Shown here: one piece after another, positions 5,423-6,117 of the stretch
How positions within the stretch are numbered: the first letter of the stretch is position 1
How the letters are laid out: every line of letters starts with the position of its first letter
Origin: an uncultured Treponema sp.
GTDB lineage: Bacteria; Spirochaetota; Spirochaetia; Treponematales; Treponemataceae
DNA: 6,117 bases
Reading direction: 5' to 3'
Assembly: GCA_937885475.1 (NCBI GenBank)
Contig: CAKZZR010000116.1
Coordinates: forward strand, 1-6,117
The notes under the pieces: generated by a model
Databases searched by the model: none
What the model saw: the letters and a program-made list of their open reading frames with translations, nothing else
What the model was told of the DNA's origin: nothing
Program-made: the position numbers and the translations under genes

Positions 5423-6117
5423 ATGACGGAATCTTTTGCAGCAGGAACGAGCGAAATTAAGGCTCAGAACACATTCCTTGCGCGTGTCTATGGTTGGATG
5501 GCGCTTGCCCTTGTCATAAGCGGAATCACGGCAGTTGCCACGGCGCTCTATGAACAGATGAACCCGCAGGCGTTCGCCGTATTCTTCAGGGGGGGATTTT
5601 TTGTCGTTGCAATTGCAGAGTTTGTGCTTGTCATTGCCCTTTCACGCATGATTCGACGCATAAGCGTAGGAACGGCGGCGGCTGGCTTTCTTGCCTACTC
5701 CGTTTTGAACGGCATAACGCTTTCCACTATTTTCTTTGTGTACCAGCTGAATTCAATCATCTCTCTCTTTGGTGTAAGCGCCTGCATGTTTATTGCAATG
5801 GCGGCGTACGGCTCCCGCACAAAAGAGAACCTCATGAGCTTCGGCAAATTCTTTTTTATGGCGCTCATCGGTCTGCTTCTTGCCTCGGTAGTGAACCTTC
5901 TGCTTCACTCAAGCGGGCTTGAATGGCTCATTTCCATTGCAGCAGTCGTGCTTTTTACCGGTCTAAGCGCCTACGACGCGCAGAAGATGATGATTGCAAG
6001 CCGCCATGCACAGGACAACGAGGTGTTCAAAAAGGCTTCAATAATCGGCGCTCTTGACCTGTACCTTGACTTCATCAATATTTTTCTCAGAATGCTCTAT
6101 CTGTTCGGAAAGCGCCG
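5423..6117 (+). CDS. Bax inhibitor-1/YccA family membrane protein, 3' end cut by the window
   Basis: I translated this by hand: 231 codons are open from the ATG at 5423 to the window end, beginning MTESFAAGTSEIKAQNTFLA. The family is recognised by the N-terminal FLARVYGWMALALVISGITA (18-37), about seven hydrophobic segments, the block VVLFTGLSAYDAQKM (175-189) and the C-terminal signature IIGALDLYLDFINIFLRMLY (207-226). D185 and the aspartates of LDLYLD (D212, D216) match the region of the acidic pair that gates calcium leak in bacterial relatives such as YetJ. It probably works as an inner-membrane ion-leak or stress-related protein; its physiological role in spirochetes is unclear. Family members normally end within a few residues of this point, so very little is missing. 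GGAGG (5413-5417) lies 5 bases before the ATG. It is transcribed divergently from the kinase operon, with no evidence of shared function. Confidence 0.94.
   Translation, partial: MTESFAAGTSEIKAQNTFLARVYGWMALALVISGITAVATALYEQMNPQAFAVFFRGGFFVVAIAEFVLVIALSRMIRRISVGTAAAGFLAYSVLNGITLSTIFFVYQLNSIISLFGVSACMFIAMAAYGSRTKENLMSFGKFFFMALIGLLLASVVNLLLHSSGLEWLISIAAVVLFTGLSAYDAQKMMIASRHAQDNEVFKKASIIGALDLYLDFINIFLRMLYLFGKR

Overview
The window looks like spirochete chromosome, most likely a Treponema. This rests on family resemblance and gene content (a DUF2974/Mbeg1-like hydrolase, FHA protein, phosphoesterase, Hanks-type kinase, and a Bax-inhibitor-1 protein with strong GGAGG ribosome binding site). No rRNA or species marker is present, so the genus is an inference. 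There are eight protein-coding genes, one of them cut by the right edge. I found no tRNA, rRNA, CRISPR array or insertion sequence.

Right part (about 1556-6117): moderate-GC, core-like DNA. A 124-base divergent intergenic region (5299-5422) fires leftward into a four-gene operon and rightward into a Bax inhibitor-1/YccA membrane protein. The leftward operon encodes a DUF2974 (Mbeg1-like) alpha/beta hydrolase, a small FHA phosphothreonine-binding protein, a calcineurin-like metallophosphoesterase and a membrane-anchored Ser/Thr protein kinase. The gaps are 3, 16 and 31 bases. The set reads as a phospho-signalling module: kinase as writer, FHA protein as reader, phosphoesterase as possible eraser, hydrolase as possible output. 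The partner roles are inferred from context.

Left part (about 1-1555): composition changes abruptly at the kinase stop codon. One hand-counted 60-base line here (961-1020) is 32% GC, against 57% for a line in the core part (4261-4320). Three tightly packed leftward genes follow: a 148-aa protein of unknown function, a 196-aa protein of unknown function (joined to the first by an ATGA overlap) and a 135-aa SecB-like chaperone (13 bases after the second). The order small protein - small protein - SecB-like chaperone is that of toxin-antitoxin-chaperone (TAC) systems. The first two proteins do not resemble any TAC toxin or antitoxin I can name. This is the best candidate in the window for an undescribed system.

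The kinase ends only about 47 residues after its transmembrane helix, in what looks like the start of an extracytoplasmic beta domain, exactly where the AT-rich cassette begins. This suggests the cassette replaced the kinase gene's 3' end and now sits in the operon's downstream position.
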